This document shows positions 42,426-51,589 of a stretch of DNA of 64,000 nucleotides, one piece after another (positions within the stretch are counted from its first letter, which is position 1; each line of letters begins with the position of its first letter). The translations under genes and the position numbers were made by a program. The notes below the pieces were generated by a model. That model worked only from the letters and a program-made list of their open reading frames with translations, ran no database searches and was not told the origin of the DNA. This stretch comes from Phytophthora colocasiae (Eukaryota > Oomycota > Peronosporomycetes > Peronosporales > Peronosporaceae), in assembly GCA_018806915.1 (NCBI GenBank), contig JAGKQI010000086.1, positions 62,001-126,000 on the forward strand. Direction: 5' to 3'.

Positions 42426-43842
42426 TTACTTGTGCTGGTCGTCACCGTCGTGATCGTCGTACGAACCAAAACCCGACTAACGAGACAAGGCCACCCAGAC
42501 CAAAATGCACAATCTCAAGAAACGTTAGACAGACCACTCCTTACTGCATTTAACCCAGAAGAAAACTTACCTTGCTCTTCGTGTGCTCTCGGTATTTAGC
42601 CAACTCCTGGTGGATCGTAGGGGAGAGAGGCAGTTCTGAGGCGTGGAGAGCTGTGGACGACGGAGATCCACTGATCCACGGGTGTTCCAGCACCTGTTCC
42701 ATACTGAAACGATGGTCGGGATCCAGCACCAAGAGGTGACGCACAAGATCCTTCGCTCCGTCACTGATCGAGCCCCATCCGTCGTCGTCAAACTCAAAAC
42801 TACACGCTTTGATGCTCACGATCATCTCGTTGTCCGAACGTTCTCCTTCTGGGTCGAACGGGTGATATCCACATAGTAGAATGTACAGAATTGTTCCTAA
42901 ACTCCACGAGTCCACCTTGTCGTCGTAGCCGAATACAGATCCTGAGCCAGAAATCATCTCAGGAGCTGAATACCCCCACGTCCCGCACTTGGTCTTCAGA
43001 TTGGTTCCTGCAAAGACTTTAGCGAGTCCAAAGTCCGCCACCTTCACAACTGCTTCATTATCGTCCGGTGTAGACAGCAGAATGTTCTCCGGTTTCAAGT
43101 CTCGATGCACAATACCACATCTAACATCATAACTAAAATCAGTACTTGTACAAGCCACATCTCAGTACATTTGCTTTACGTACTCGTGGAGGTACTGCAC
43201 AGCGCGTGCCATGTCTCTCACGTGGCGAACACAGTCCGCCTCCGAGTACGCTCCTTTGTTGGCCAGACGCTCGAACAGCTCGCCGCCTGTGCAGAGCTCC
43301 AGCACGAGATGAACCTCACGCGTCGTCTCGAACACGTCGATGAGCTCCACAATGTTCGGATGCTGTTTGACACGGCGTAACGCCGTGATCTCAGCACGCA
43401 GCCGCTTGGGATCAGCAAGGAACCGCTTGATCTTCTTAATAGCCACTGGTCTGCCCGTTTGGCGACAGCGTCCGCGGCAGACGGTTGCGTAGTGTCCGCT
43501 GTGTCAATAAATAGGTGACAGGTCAATAAATCAGCTTCTAGAGCTAATAAACCAACGCAAACCAGTGCAAAATGTAGCTCACCGTCCAATTAACTCGCTC
43601 TGTACGTCGTAGAACTCCTCCACACGTCGTCGTGGAGCTGCGGGACTCGTAGAAGAAGCGACCGCGTTATCCGACCGTTCGCAGGCTGTAGGAGGCGCTG
43701 GAAGCTCGCAGTTGCTCGATTCGACAGCGTTCAGCTCCAGCGGTAGTTCCAGCACACGCACGTTGCGACCATCGCGCAGGTTTTGACGTGCGGCGGCGTC
43801 CTCGGGCTCTATCGGGTCCATCGCCGACGCCTGGTTGCCCAT
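42426..43842 (-). CDS. CaMK-like serine/threonine kinase, four exons
   Basis: Exons on the minus strand: 43583-43842, 43184-43498, 42571-43120 and 42426-42476. Introns are 84, 63 and 94 bp, all GT..AG, and the joined frame is 391 codons plus stop. The N-terminus MGNQAS offers Gly2 for N-myristoylation. The kinase domain has the Gly loop GRGHYATV formed across intron 1, VAIKK, the catalytic HRDLKPEN, the metal-binding DFGLAK, CGTWGYSAPEM and DPDHRFS near the end. It is closest to calcium/calmodulin-dependent kinases, but no EF hands are present. The last exon encodes 16 residues, acidic and His/Gly-rich. Its donor (AAG|GTAAGT) is strong; skipping it would end the protein three codons later at LLG. 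Starts 116 bp from a divergent gene. Confidence 0.85.
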
Positions 43843-43958
43843 CCTCCTGTGACTAGAAATGCGCTGCTTGGTAGAAAAATAGACATGGCTACATTTGTGT
43901 ACGTCACATAATGTTTTTTTTATAATATTAGTACTATAATACTGATTGAGTAGTAAAA
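43843..43958. promoter_or_regulatory. 116-bp bidirectional promoter region
   Basis: AT-rich 116-bp gap between the divergent kinase and membrane-protein genes. It contains TTATAATATTAGTACTATAA near 43919-43938, a possible TATA-like region serving either direction. Confidence 0.45.
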
Positions 43959-44570
43959 ATGGACGAGTACGACGACTACGAACGTGTCGACCGGCTGGAA
44001 CTGCCGGCGGCGCCGCGCACGCTGTGGGACTTTGTGGATATCTTAACGCCTGTGTTCAAGTACTACGTGGCGTTGCTGGTTCTGTTTCTTGGCGCGCGCT
44101 GGTTCAATCGACAATTGGACAACGAGGCAGCGGCGCAGGAGCGGGAGGCGCAGCAGCACCGACCGAATCTGTCGCCTGAGTTGATCGTTGAAAGTTCAGA
44201 AGAAGAAGAAGAAGAAGAAATTGAAGAACTGGTGACAGATGGAGACCGTCTCGTACCTTTGGGCGGTAAGAAACTGAAGAAAACCGGTAAAAAGAAGCCC
44301 AACCCGACCAAGGAGCTGTTCGACGGTCTCCGTAAAGTGGAGCAGGAGCTACGTGACAAGAAGGACAAGGAAGATGCAGAAGATAATGTGAGCTGGAACG
44401 AACTGCACTCCAGTATGCTCAAACGCTACAAGGATAAGTACCCGAACCACGGCCCACGTGTAGCCGACCCGGAGACGGACAAATACGACGAAGAGTTTAA
44501 CGAACTGCTGCGCAAGAACAACATTAACCCCGACGACCTCAAGAGTCAAGCCAACAAGAAGGACGAGTAG
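43959..44570 (+). CDS. Single-pass membrane protein with acidic coiled-coil tail
   Basis: 203 residues. An acidic, Tyr-rich N-terminus (MDEYDDYERVDRLE) precedes one hydrophobic segment at about residues 30-50 (YYVALLVLFLGARWF). A Glu-rich stretch, a Lys-rich stretch (KKLKKTGKKK), a charged helix and the end ..SQANKKDE follow. No signal peptide, so the hydrophobic segment is probably a signal anchor. I do not recognise the family. The final 40 bases belong to duplication X: a fragment of this tail lies antisense behind the zinc-knuckle gene at 41757-41796. Confidence 0.75.
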   Translation: MDEYDDYERVDRLELPAAPRTLWDFVDILTPVFKYYVALLVLFLGARWFNRQLDNEAAAQEREAQQHRPNLSPELIVESSEEEEEEEIEELVTDGDRLVPLGGKKLKKTGKKKPNPTKELFDGLRKVEQELRDKKDKEDAEDNVSWNELHSSMLKRYKDKYPNHGPRVADPETDKYDEEFNELLRKNNINPDDLKSQANKKDE

Positions 44571-44685
44571 GGAATTACGTGTATGGCAGCCAACAGTGTG
44601 AAAGAGTCTAGAATTTCACCCGCTACGGGTGCTTCCTACTGCTCGATGACGTCACTCTGTTTGTACTCGTCTTCCCAGACCGAAT
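44528..44685. repeat. Inverted duplication X, right copy
   Basis: Runs from the last codons of the membrane-protein gene through the shared spacer to a fragment of the zinc-knuckle 3' end in antisense (44610-44685). Small differences from the left copy include a deletion of about 9 bp in the zinc-knuckle tail. Confidence 0.85.
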
Positions 44686-45214
44686 GGTCGAGACTTTTCT
44701 GTTTCTAAAGACAAGATGAGACCAGGAGCGAAGTTCTCTGGTAGTAGTTGAAAATCCGGTAGTGGTGCGGGTGTTTGTCAACTTGAAGCCTAGTTGTGGA
44801 CAAACCTGTCGGAGTATTCCTTCGTGACCCAGTTGCTGAATCTGGTGTCACGGTAGCTTTGCTGCTTCATGAGTCTGTCGAACTTTGCCGTGCTAAATCC
44901 GCCTTCTTCAGTATCGATGTTCTTGTGCACGCGTACGTCGTTCCTCAGCTCCAGTGGAGTTTGCCATGGCAGTTCCAGTTGGATAGCAGCAACCAGGAGG
45001 AAAGACAGACGCATTGTGTTTGATTCTGTGAGCGAAGACTTGAGGGCTGGAAGGCGAAATGGGGGAGAGGGATTGACTGGTGAAGCTACCACCAAGTCAC
45101 TGTGAGATGCACATCTTAAACAGGATCAAGAGATCGTTGATCACTCGAGGAGACAATTCATCCAGCAATGTACATGGAAACGTTGAGTCAGCAGGAGCTA
45201 TTGGATCCATGGCT
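44686..45214. repeat. Inverted duplication R, right copy (RXLR unit)
   Basis: Antisense copy of the RXLR unit at 41797-42330, with 3' flank first, then the effector-like frame, then the 5' flank. Similarity stops at 45214, after the GGATCCATGGCTT that opens the left copy. Confidence 0.85.
44790..45014 (-). pseudogene. RXLR-type paralogue with compensating indels
   Basis: Inverted duplicate of the gene at 41981. Its ATG (45012-45014) and the first eleven codons are kept (MRLSFLLVAAI). A 10-bp deletion then shifts the frame, and a 2-bp deletion some 50 bp later restores it, so the region around the signal-peptide cleavage site and the RXLR site is replaced by unrelated residues (QLELPWQTPLEL). 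The frame stays open to the same early stop. The net result is a continuous frame that probably lacks a proper cleavage site and any RXLR motif. Likely non-functional as an effector. Confidence 0.7.
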
Positions 45215-45497
45215 TCGAGGAAAGCTCGTTTGATGGGTCTCTTCGGAGAATGCGCTAAAAAGGACACCACACGAGATTATATTAGAGAGTAAACTTGCAG
45301 AGCATGGTCATCAGTGATGACTTCTCCAAAAAGAGGAGAAGAGCTTTAAATTGAAAAACTTGTTTCAATAGAGGCCACTTCGGAGCTAGGAATTCAAAGT
45401 AGAGATGACAAAGCATTTACACTTGGTAATGCACACTGTCGACACAGGACTGTGTAGTATTTTGTTCACTGCAGTTCAGTTAGAGATTGTATTGGTG
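45215..45497. other. Spacer between RXLR relics
   Basis: About 280 bp without a gene. Confidence 0.3.
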
Positions 45498-45653
45498 GGA
45501 TCCGTGTCTTCATTCCTGCAGACACTCGTACTCGACGTTCTCCAGTCTCACAGGAGATGGATTCACTATTAGTAGTCACTGCGGCCACAGTACCAACTGA
45601 AAGGAGAGTTAGAGAGTGAAGGCAGCAACCAGGAAGAAGACGGACAGACGCAT
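45498..45653 (-). pseudogene. RXLR-type gene relic, 5' part only
   Basis: On the minus strand the ATG at 45651-45653 is followed by MRLSVFFLVAAFTL and a stop, with paralogous sequence continuing in shifted frames to the region of the RXLR site (about 45520-45540). The effector C-terminus is not found. The 5' flank typical of the family (GGACTTAAGGGTTGGAGGG) lies at about 45675-45693. Confidence 0.6.
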
Positions 45654-47147
45654 GGAGTTTGGTGCTGTGGGTGGGGACTTAAGGGTTGGAGGGTGAGAAA
45701 AGCAGTTGGCGAAATGAACGGCTCCACCGACATCGTTTGGTCCCGTCGACAATGATCATTTAAGGTAAAAAATCAAATATGGGCCGAGATAAAAGATGCT
45801 CGAATTACTCGGCATCTACTTATGCGTTGATAAAAAGTGAGACAGTTTCTGAAACGTCGCAAACCAGAGATTTTTTCTCAATTTTTTGTAGTAGCAGACC
45901 AATGAAATTAAGCTCATGCCCGTGGAGAAGAAAAAAATCGACTTAATCAGTTTACGGCCGAATTTAGTCTTGCTTTCAGTATTGAAAGCGCTGAGTGAGT
46001 GTCATTTTTGTGACCATTTGAGGTTTGGGTTATTCACCCTCACCTTTTATATTTCCACTTGTGATCAAGTTTCGACGGAAATTAACTTACGGAGGACAAA
46101 CAGTAAAAGTCAAGTGACTGGCCAACAATAGAAGCCCCTGCCGAAGAAGCCGACAAAGCGTAAACGAGTCGCAGTTGGGGGGAGGCTGTTTACCCATGAA
46201 GTGCTCCAGGAACTTGCTGAGGCTGGCATCAAAAACCAAGTCGTCTAAGAAAGCTGTTACTACAACTGCAGGTAAAGGTGTAGAAGAGTACATGTAGCGC
46301 ATATCACTTGTTCAGCTGTATTCTAAACAACAAAATGTTAGTCGAGTGTCTTGCACAGTGAGGTTGAATAGATGCTTTACTTACCAAATCAGTGCGGAGA
46401 ATTAACGGGACTTGAACCCGCGACAACCCTGCTCCCATAATGGGCCCTCAATAAGCTCGCCGCCAACCAGGTAGGCGGCTGATCTGTCATCGCCTGGAGC
46501 CATGACACCTCGCGCCAAATTTACAAATTTAATTTTTGAAGGTATTCGTATTTAGTGTGTTTTAGCCAATAAAGTACTTGCTCTGTGAAAAACTTCACGT
46601 GATTGGCAGTTAAAATACGGCCCTAAATTGGTTGATGGCCCTAAATTGATGATTTACCTTACCGTAATCAATGCAAACTGTATGGTACTCCGGCATTGAC
46701 AAAAATCTACGAAGCTTGATCACTTCTCGTTTTGATTAGGGCGAGATGAGTTTACGAAGCAAAATTGTACGGGATGCTCCTGCTGTTGCCTTCCAGCAGG
46801 AATGTTGCTAGAAGGTGGAGAGACGACACTGTGTTTCGCTAAATATGGCGACAGTGCAATGACATTTATCATAGGTAGTGAAGCAAAACATCACCAACGA
46901 TCAGGCTACATTTCGAAGCCACTGCCATTTCTTGCTTCGGCATTTATTGGCGGCATTTGATCGAGCTTGGAGTTCGGCTTGAACTGCTGTCTAACCTCTC
47001 ACGACAACGAATATGGACGTAGCTTTAGACATCGGAATATCATAGATCTGTTGGGTTGTAATTGACAATAGTGACCACGGTACTATTGAGAAACGAGCAG
47101 TGATGGCGAAACGGGGAGGTTATGAACGCATTGAGCGTCATCTGTTC
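45654..47147. other. Gene-free stretch with a SINE-like segment
   Basis: About 1.5 kb of mostly AT-rich sequence. A short direct repeat GGCCCTAAATTG occurs near 46620 and 46636. A tRNA-like segment is listed separately. No credible gene. Confidence 0.35.
46407..46477 (-). repeat. tRNA-like SINE candidate
   Basis: On the minus strand a perfect B box (CGGGTTCAAGTCCC, 46407-46420) follows about 35 bp after GGTTGGCGGCGAGC (46456-46469), which could be a weak A box. No acceptor stem can be paired, so a SINE or tRNA relic is more likely than a tRNA gene. Confidence 0.35.
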
Positions 47148-47525
47148 TTACTTCGTCACGAGACTAGGAGCAAATTCCTCGATGTAATTCTGGTAGTAGT
47201 GGAAAATCCGCTTGTAGTTCGGGTGCGACTCAACACGAAGCTTCTTGTAGATATCTGCGTCAGTGTATTTTTTGTCAACCCAATTGGAGAACCTTGTGGT
47301 GCGATAACTCTGTTCGTTCATGAGCCGGTCAAACTTCTGCGCGTTAAATCCACGCTCTTCAGTGTTGTCGTTCTTCCTTTTGTGCACGCGTAGCTGGCGT
47401 CTCTCAGTCTCACTTGAAAGAACTTGGTTTTGAGAGGAAATGGCTTCGTCGTTGGCAATAGCGGAGACTACAGTGCCACTTGAAAGGAGAGCGAAAGCAG
47501 CAGTCAAGAGCAGGAGAGACAGTCG

Positions 47526-49644
47526 GCGACAGGGGTCTCCAAAAATGTATTGTTATTGAAAAAGGGGTATTATTGTAGGGGGACAATAAGGGAGGGAGCG
47601 GCCATCTCAATATTTGGCACTTACGCAATTATTGAAAAGGGGGTCTCTATCTACTTCTTCCAGATTAAGAACTACGGTTTTAGAGATCTGCTTCTTCTTC
47701 GTTGTCGTCCTCAACTGCGCGTTTCACGGCGCTCGAAATCACTTCGTCCGTCACTAAGTCCCAGTTCATCTTCAGGTAAAGTAAGGTCTCGAGCGTCTCA
47801 TGACTGATGCTTTTCCGAAGATACCCCAGCATGCACTTAATCTTGGAGAAAAGACGCTCTACTTGTACCGAAGTGGCTGGCAGCCACGTGAGATCCGAGT
47901 ATATTGATGCCTCCTTTACGCGCATTGCAGCTCGAATGTTGATCGACTCCATCACTTCTTTTCCTGTACGCCGTCGTTTTTTGCCTGATGTCTCCAAGTT
48001 GGTTTCCGGCTCTTCTTGGATACGGCGCCGTTTTGCCTTCTTACTGGCAGATTTTGCAGCGCGTGCTGCTATAATTTCTGGGCGGATGAGTCTAGCCAGC
48101 GTTGCGGCTTCTTTGGTGGTTAGGACAGAATCCTGATTATTTTGTACCTTCACGACAGCTCTTTCAAAGTCCTTGGACTGAATAATGGTGGCTTCGGTTG
48201 ATAGGCGTGTCTTCATCTCTGGAAACTCTAACAACAGCTCGTCAAAAATATCACGTACCAGGCTCAAAGAGATTTTGTCGGTTTGTAGCTTCTGCGTTGT
48301 CGAATCTAGTATCTTCAGGTCCTCCAAGAGCTGCATGATCCGAACGTGTTCCTCTGCGGATGGCAAGAAGTCGACAATGGGTTTGCGCCGATAGTCTGAA
48401 TCCGGTACGTCCTTGGGAAGATCCCGTTCGACTTGCGTGTCGTTGACCAAAAGATGTAGATACGGCTGGAGTTCTTCGTACCGACGCAGAAGTCGGAACA
48501 CCCCACTCCATCGGATTTCATGGAGCGGAACAGGCTTGAGTTTGCAACCGTTCCTTCTCAAAATGGCTATGCGCTTGACCGTCTTGAGTTTGCGCTGAAG
48601 CGTCGCGATTTTTTTTATTAAAGGCATGGAAGCTTTAATGTGATCTTGCACAGCAAGGTTGAATCTGTGTGAGGCACAACCAATCATGGGAACTCCCGTC
48701 CGCTTCGAGATAGCACAGTTAGTGTTCATGTTGTCACACACAACCGCCACTAGATTGCTCAGGTCTAATTTGTAGTGGTCCAGAATCATATCCAAGAACT
48801 GAATGTGCTCGTCAGCTGACATTGATGTTTCGTCCACGAAAGTAGAAAGAGCCAAGAAACGAGTCATCGTCTTAGTAGCCACAAATACGGCCAGTGAATG
48901 CTGGGCAGAGTCCGTCAAACCGTCAAATATCAGCACGTATTGCTGACTTTTGAGCTCTTCTATAATAGCAGGTTCCATTAATTCCACGCAGCTTTTCATT
49001 CGCGCGAGAAGTGTTTTCGAGTTGATCTTGTTGTACTTAACCGCTTCTCGAAACACGTCGTCATCGACTGACGAAAATGGAAGATCCTTAAGCACCACAA
49101 GTTTCATCCAACCATGCGTAGTACGGGAGTCCTTATCGACAAACATGTCCATAGTGACGGGGATTCGTTGTCGAACGCAACGCTCCAGCACTCGCTCATA
49201 GTCTGGGTGGCGCCGCAGATGCGAGATGAGGTTATGATAGCCGCGACTTCGGTCCTGAAAGATGAAGGTGTTGCATCCGTTGCAGGTTCTTCCTCCGCTT
49301 GTTTGGTCTCGATACATCAACGAACAGATCTCCTTGTTCGAGAGACCAGGGTCTAAGGTAGCCATGGATGACGAGGGTGAACAAGTTGAGTAGAAGAGTG
49401 TTGGACTTGGTTCGCAAAATCGGAAATGCCAGCATGAGAGTGGCTGTGGTCCCCGGCACGGTATAACTCCCACCGGGAGAGGTTTCGAGGACTGCTTTAC
49501 TCCTCGACTCTTACCGGATCTTTATAATATCTTATAAGTTGAAGTTGACAATAATATTGTCAATTAAGGGTACGTTCATCAATAAGGGATTGAGACGCCT
49601 CCAGCCCCGTCAATCCCTAATCCCTACTTATTTGGAGAGCCCTG
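47526..49644 (-). mobile_element. hAT element inside an RXLR gene, 8-bp TSD
   Basis: Right end ..TTTGGAGAGCCCTG and left end CAGGGGTCTCCAAA (from 47530) are imperfect inverted repeats. The octamer GACAGTCG flanks the insertion at 47518-47525 and 49645-49652. On the left four extra bases (GCGA) lie between octamer and TIR. The element is about 2.1 kb and has one transposase gene with an intact frame. Confidence 0.85.
47680..49365 (-). CDS. hAT transposase, intact frame
   Basis: 561 residues from the ATG at 49363-49365. A BED zinc finger (CNGCNTF, then H-x4-H near HLRRH) lies at the N-terminus. The RNase-H-like core follows (VLIFDGLTDS with the first Asp, VAVVCDNMNTN, CASHRFNLAV, RWSGVFRLL), then a Lys/Arg-rich stretch and the C-terminal dimerisation region (TSVQVERLFSKIKCML). 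Of the four hAT transposases in the window it is the only one without a stop or frameshift. With TIRs and target duplication preserved, the element could still be mobile. Alternative upstream starts have no ATG. Confidence 0.85.
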   Translation of the reverse strand: MATLDPGLSNKEICSLMYRDQTSGGRTCNGCNTFIFQDRSRGYHNLISHLRRHPDYERVLERCVRQRIPVTMDMFVDKDSRTTHGWMKLVVLKDLPFSSVDDDVFREAVKYNKINSKTLLARMKSCVELMEPAIIEELKSQQYVLIFDGLTDSAQHSLAVFVATKTMTRFLALSTFVDETSMSADEHIQFLDMILDHYKLDLSNLVAVVCDNMNTNCAISKRTGVPMIGCASHRFNLAVQDHIKASMPLIKKIATLQRKLKTVKRIAILRRNGCKLKPVPLHEIRWSGVFRLLRRYEELQPYLHLLVNDTQVERDLPKDVPDSDYRRKPIVDFLPSAEEHVRIMQLLEDLKILDSTTQKLQTDKISLSLVRDIFDELLLEFPEMKTRLSTEATIIQSKDFERAVVKVQNNQDSVLTTKEAATLARLIRPEIIAARAAKSASKKAKRRRIQEEPETNLETSGKKRRRTGKEVMESINIRAAMRVKEASIYSDLTWLPATSVQVERLFSKIKCMLGYLRKSISHETLETLLYLKMNWDLVTDEVISSAVKRAVEDDNEEEADL

Positions 49645-49655
49645 GACAGTCGCAT

Positions 49656-49938
49656 AGTTGATACGGTGCGTAGAGGCTTGAGGACTGGAAGGCGAAACGT
49701 GAAGTGAGAGCCCATGAAGCTACCGACGGCTCAATTGATAAAACACATCTTGAACAGGATCATTTCTTTTCTACTCAACTCGAATGACGTGACGCTTTAA
49801 TCATCGGCGAAGTGATGATTTTCATGTGAGGCACCAAAAGAATTGGTAGCATGATGTATTACATGAGTAGGTTTTCTGAATGCCGGTAAATCTGTTAACC
49901 CAATTCTTCCGTGACACTATCGTGCTCCTCCTAAAGAC
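49656..49938. other. 5' flank of the interrupted RXLR gene and spacer
   Basis: Holds the family-typical 5' region (CTTGAGGACTGGAAGGCGAA at about 49678-49697, then CACATCTTGAACAGGATCAT near 49743) in antisense orientation, i.e. the promoter of the interrupted RXLR gene. Confidence 0.5.
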
Positions 49939-50176
49939 TATAGTTACAACCCTGTAGCTTACTAACTATACACTCCTGGAATCACTAGGTGGTATTTGTT
50001 TTCTGCCATTACTTGGTAAACAATTCTACGATTGCCAGTAACGTATACTGGCAATCGTAGAATTGTATAACGTATACTGGCAATCGTAGAATTGTTTACC
50101 AAGTAATGGCAGAAAACAAATACCACCTAGTGATTCCAGGAGTGTACAGTTAGTAAGCTACAGGGTTGTAACTATA
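49939..50176. mobile_element. 238-bp near-perfect palindrome, MITE or fold-back element
   Basis: The left arm starting TATAGTTACAACCCTGTAGC is repeated in inverse orientation at the right end (..GGTTGTAACTATA) with very few mismatches over about 100 bp. The centre holds a direct repeat of 28 bp (AACGTATACTGGCAATCGTA.., at 50040 and 50068). The TA at both tips suggests a Tc1/mariner-type MITE. It has no coding capacity. Confidence 0.85.
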
Positions 50177-50559
50177 CACTTCTTATATTGTGGAAAGTTC
50201 AAACAGCTATTGTTTTTCATGCGGTTTGGAGAATTCGGAACGACATTTACTTCCGTCAAACATTAGCTCAACCTGAAAACTGGGGTTTGAATCAACTACG
50301 GCAAACAACATCTGGATTCCGCAGGTTTAGTGTAGATTTAGAATCTTGAGATAGAATCACACAGACGAGAAATCCGCTAATTAGTTAATCTAACTCTTTT
50401 TCTTCCTGTTGTTGATTCGAGATGAGTAACTTTCTCGAGACAGTTCATTTGTAGCAATATGCAGCTCACCCAGTTCCCGAATCTTTTGCTGCGATAGCTC
50501 CAGTAGTTCAAAAGAACAACTTACTGTGCCACTTGAGACTCCTGTTCTATCGGTGAGGA
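50177..50559. other. Spacer
   Basis: About 380 bp; the 3' side of the RXLR relic that follows, on the minus strand. The open frame extends here to 50390 but no longer resembles the family. Confidence 0.3.
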
Positions 50560-50810
50560 GCAACCTGTTGTAGAAATCCCTGTCAGTGTATTTCTTGCTG
50601 ACCCAGTTTCTTTTACGGTAGGTCCTATGCTTGAACTTTTGCGCGTTAAACCCGCGCGTGTTTGTGGGCGCGTAGTTTCTGTCCCTCGGTCTCACTGAAA
50701 AAGACTGTGTGGTGAGGAGGAAATGATGTCGGCATTGGTCAAAGCGGAGGTCACCGTGTCACTTGAGCCGAGAGCGAAAGTAGCATCAGGAGGAGGAATG
50801 ACAGACGCGT
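50560..50810 (-). pseudogene. RXLR-type gene relic
   Basis: Starting at an ACG (50808-50810) where paralogues have ATG, the sequence reads RLSFLLLML.. and then changes frame. Further on it has GQKLRAHK in place of the RXLR box, Gln replacing the first Arg. A frame change follows before the effector part (RGFNAQKFK, NWVSKKYTDRDFYNRL). After about 50560 similarity to the family is lost. It has a lost start, a lost motif residue and at least two frameshifts. Confidence 0.75.
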
Positions 50811-51208
50811 CCTTGTTGATGTTAAGAAGTCAAAATGAGAAGTGAAGCTGGCAACCGAGTTGGTCGTCGTTGACGCGCATCTTGAACTGCATTGTACTTG
50901 CTATGAAGGATAATGGGCTGAGCTCCAACTATGCGCGAGAAGACGATTTATGAGCGATTCTGCACTTCAGCGTTATTAATGTTTTCATTGCATCGCTTAC
51001 GCGAGCATTGCGTTAGTTAAAGATGTTCCGGTAGATTGCTGCAGTGGTAGCAATGTTGTGTGGATCATGCTGCGTGGGTAGCCTTGAATCATTTTTCTGG
51101 TTTCGGTTTGACGACGACAACAGCGAAGGTCATCAGACGTAGCAACAAAAGAACGTGAATCGTGTTACGTACCCTGTAGCTACTAACTACTTACTGCCGC
51201 TTGCGTTC
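50811..51208. other. Spacer with RXLR-family 5' flank
   Basis: The first 80 bp (ATGAGAAGTGAAGCTGGC, CATCTTGAACTGCATTG) are the 5' flank of the relic before it. The rest shows nothing. Confidence 0.35.
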
Positions 51209-51589
51209 TTACAGCGAGATGAGACTTGGAGCAAAATTCTCGATGTAGGTCTGGTAATTGTTAAAAATTCGCTTGTAGTTCGGGTTGTTGTCAATACGCA
51301 GCTTGTTGTAGATATCCCTGTCGGTGTATTTCTTGGTGACCCAGTTGGCGAATCGATTTTTACGATAAGTCGTGTCGACCAAGAGCTGCTCGAACTTTTG
51401 GGTGTTAAATCCGCGCTCTTCAGTGTCAACGTCCGTGTGTTTGTGGATGCGCAGTTTCCGTCCCTCGGTCTCACTGGAAAGGGCTTGGACTGGGGACGAA
51501 ATGGATTCGTCGTTGGTTACAGCGGAGACCACAGCGCCACTTGAGAGGAGAATGAAGACAGCAGCGAGCAGAAGGAAGGATAGACGCAT
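51209..51589 (-). CDS. RXLR-dEER effector, intact
   Basis: 126 residues, ATG at 51587-51589. Signal peptide of about 23 residues (MRLSFLLLAAVFILLSSGAV..), RXLR motif RKLR at residues 44-47, dEER site EER at 57-59, and a C-terminal effector domain of about 65 residues. That domain has spaced aromatic residues (NWVTKKYTDRDIYNKL, NYKRIFNNYQTYI) that could be a small WY-type helical bundle. The protein would be secreted and delivered into plant cells; the target is unknown. This is the only fully intact member of the local family and the reference for the broken ones. The 5' flank shared by the family lies at about 51600-51715. Confidence 0.9.
   Translation of the reverse strand: MRLSFLLLAAVFILLSSGAVVSAVTNDESISSPVQALSSETEGRKLRIHKHTDVDTEERGFNTQKFEQLLVDTTYRKNRFANWVTKKYTDRDIYNKLRIDNNPNYKRIFNNYQTYIENFAPSLISL

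Larger units (their letters stand above)
47148..49655 (-). pseudogene. RXLR-dEER effector gene interrupted by a hAT element
   Basis: The main part (47148-47525) encodes the end of the signal peptide, then a clear RXLR motif in ERRQLRVHK, NTEERGF as dEER site, and an effector domain similar to the gene at 51209 (NWVDKKYTDADIYKKL, NYKRIFHYYQNYI). There is no start codon in this part. The start ATG and next codons lie at 49645-49655, on the far side of a hAT element, followed by the family's usual 5' flank (49670-49760). The octamer GACAGTCG occurs at both junctions. The rest of the frame has no lesion, so the insertion appears to be the only break. Plant-cell target unknown. Confidence 0.85.

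Noticed and set aside
46407..46477. Working tRNA gene
   Set aside because: Only a B box and a weak A box; no acceptor stem or plausible anticodon arm can be paired.
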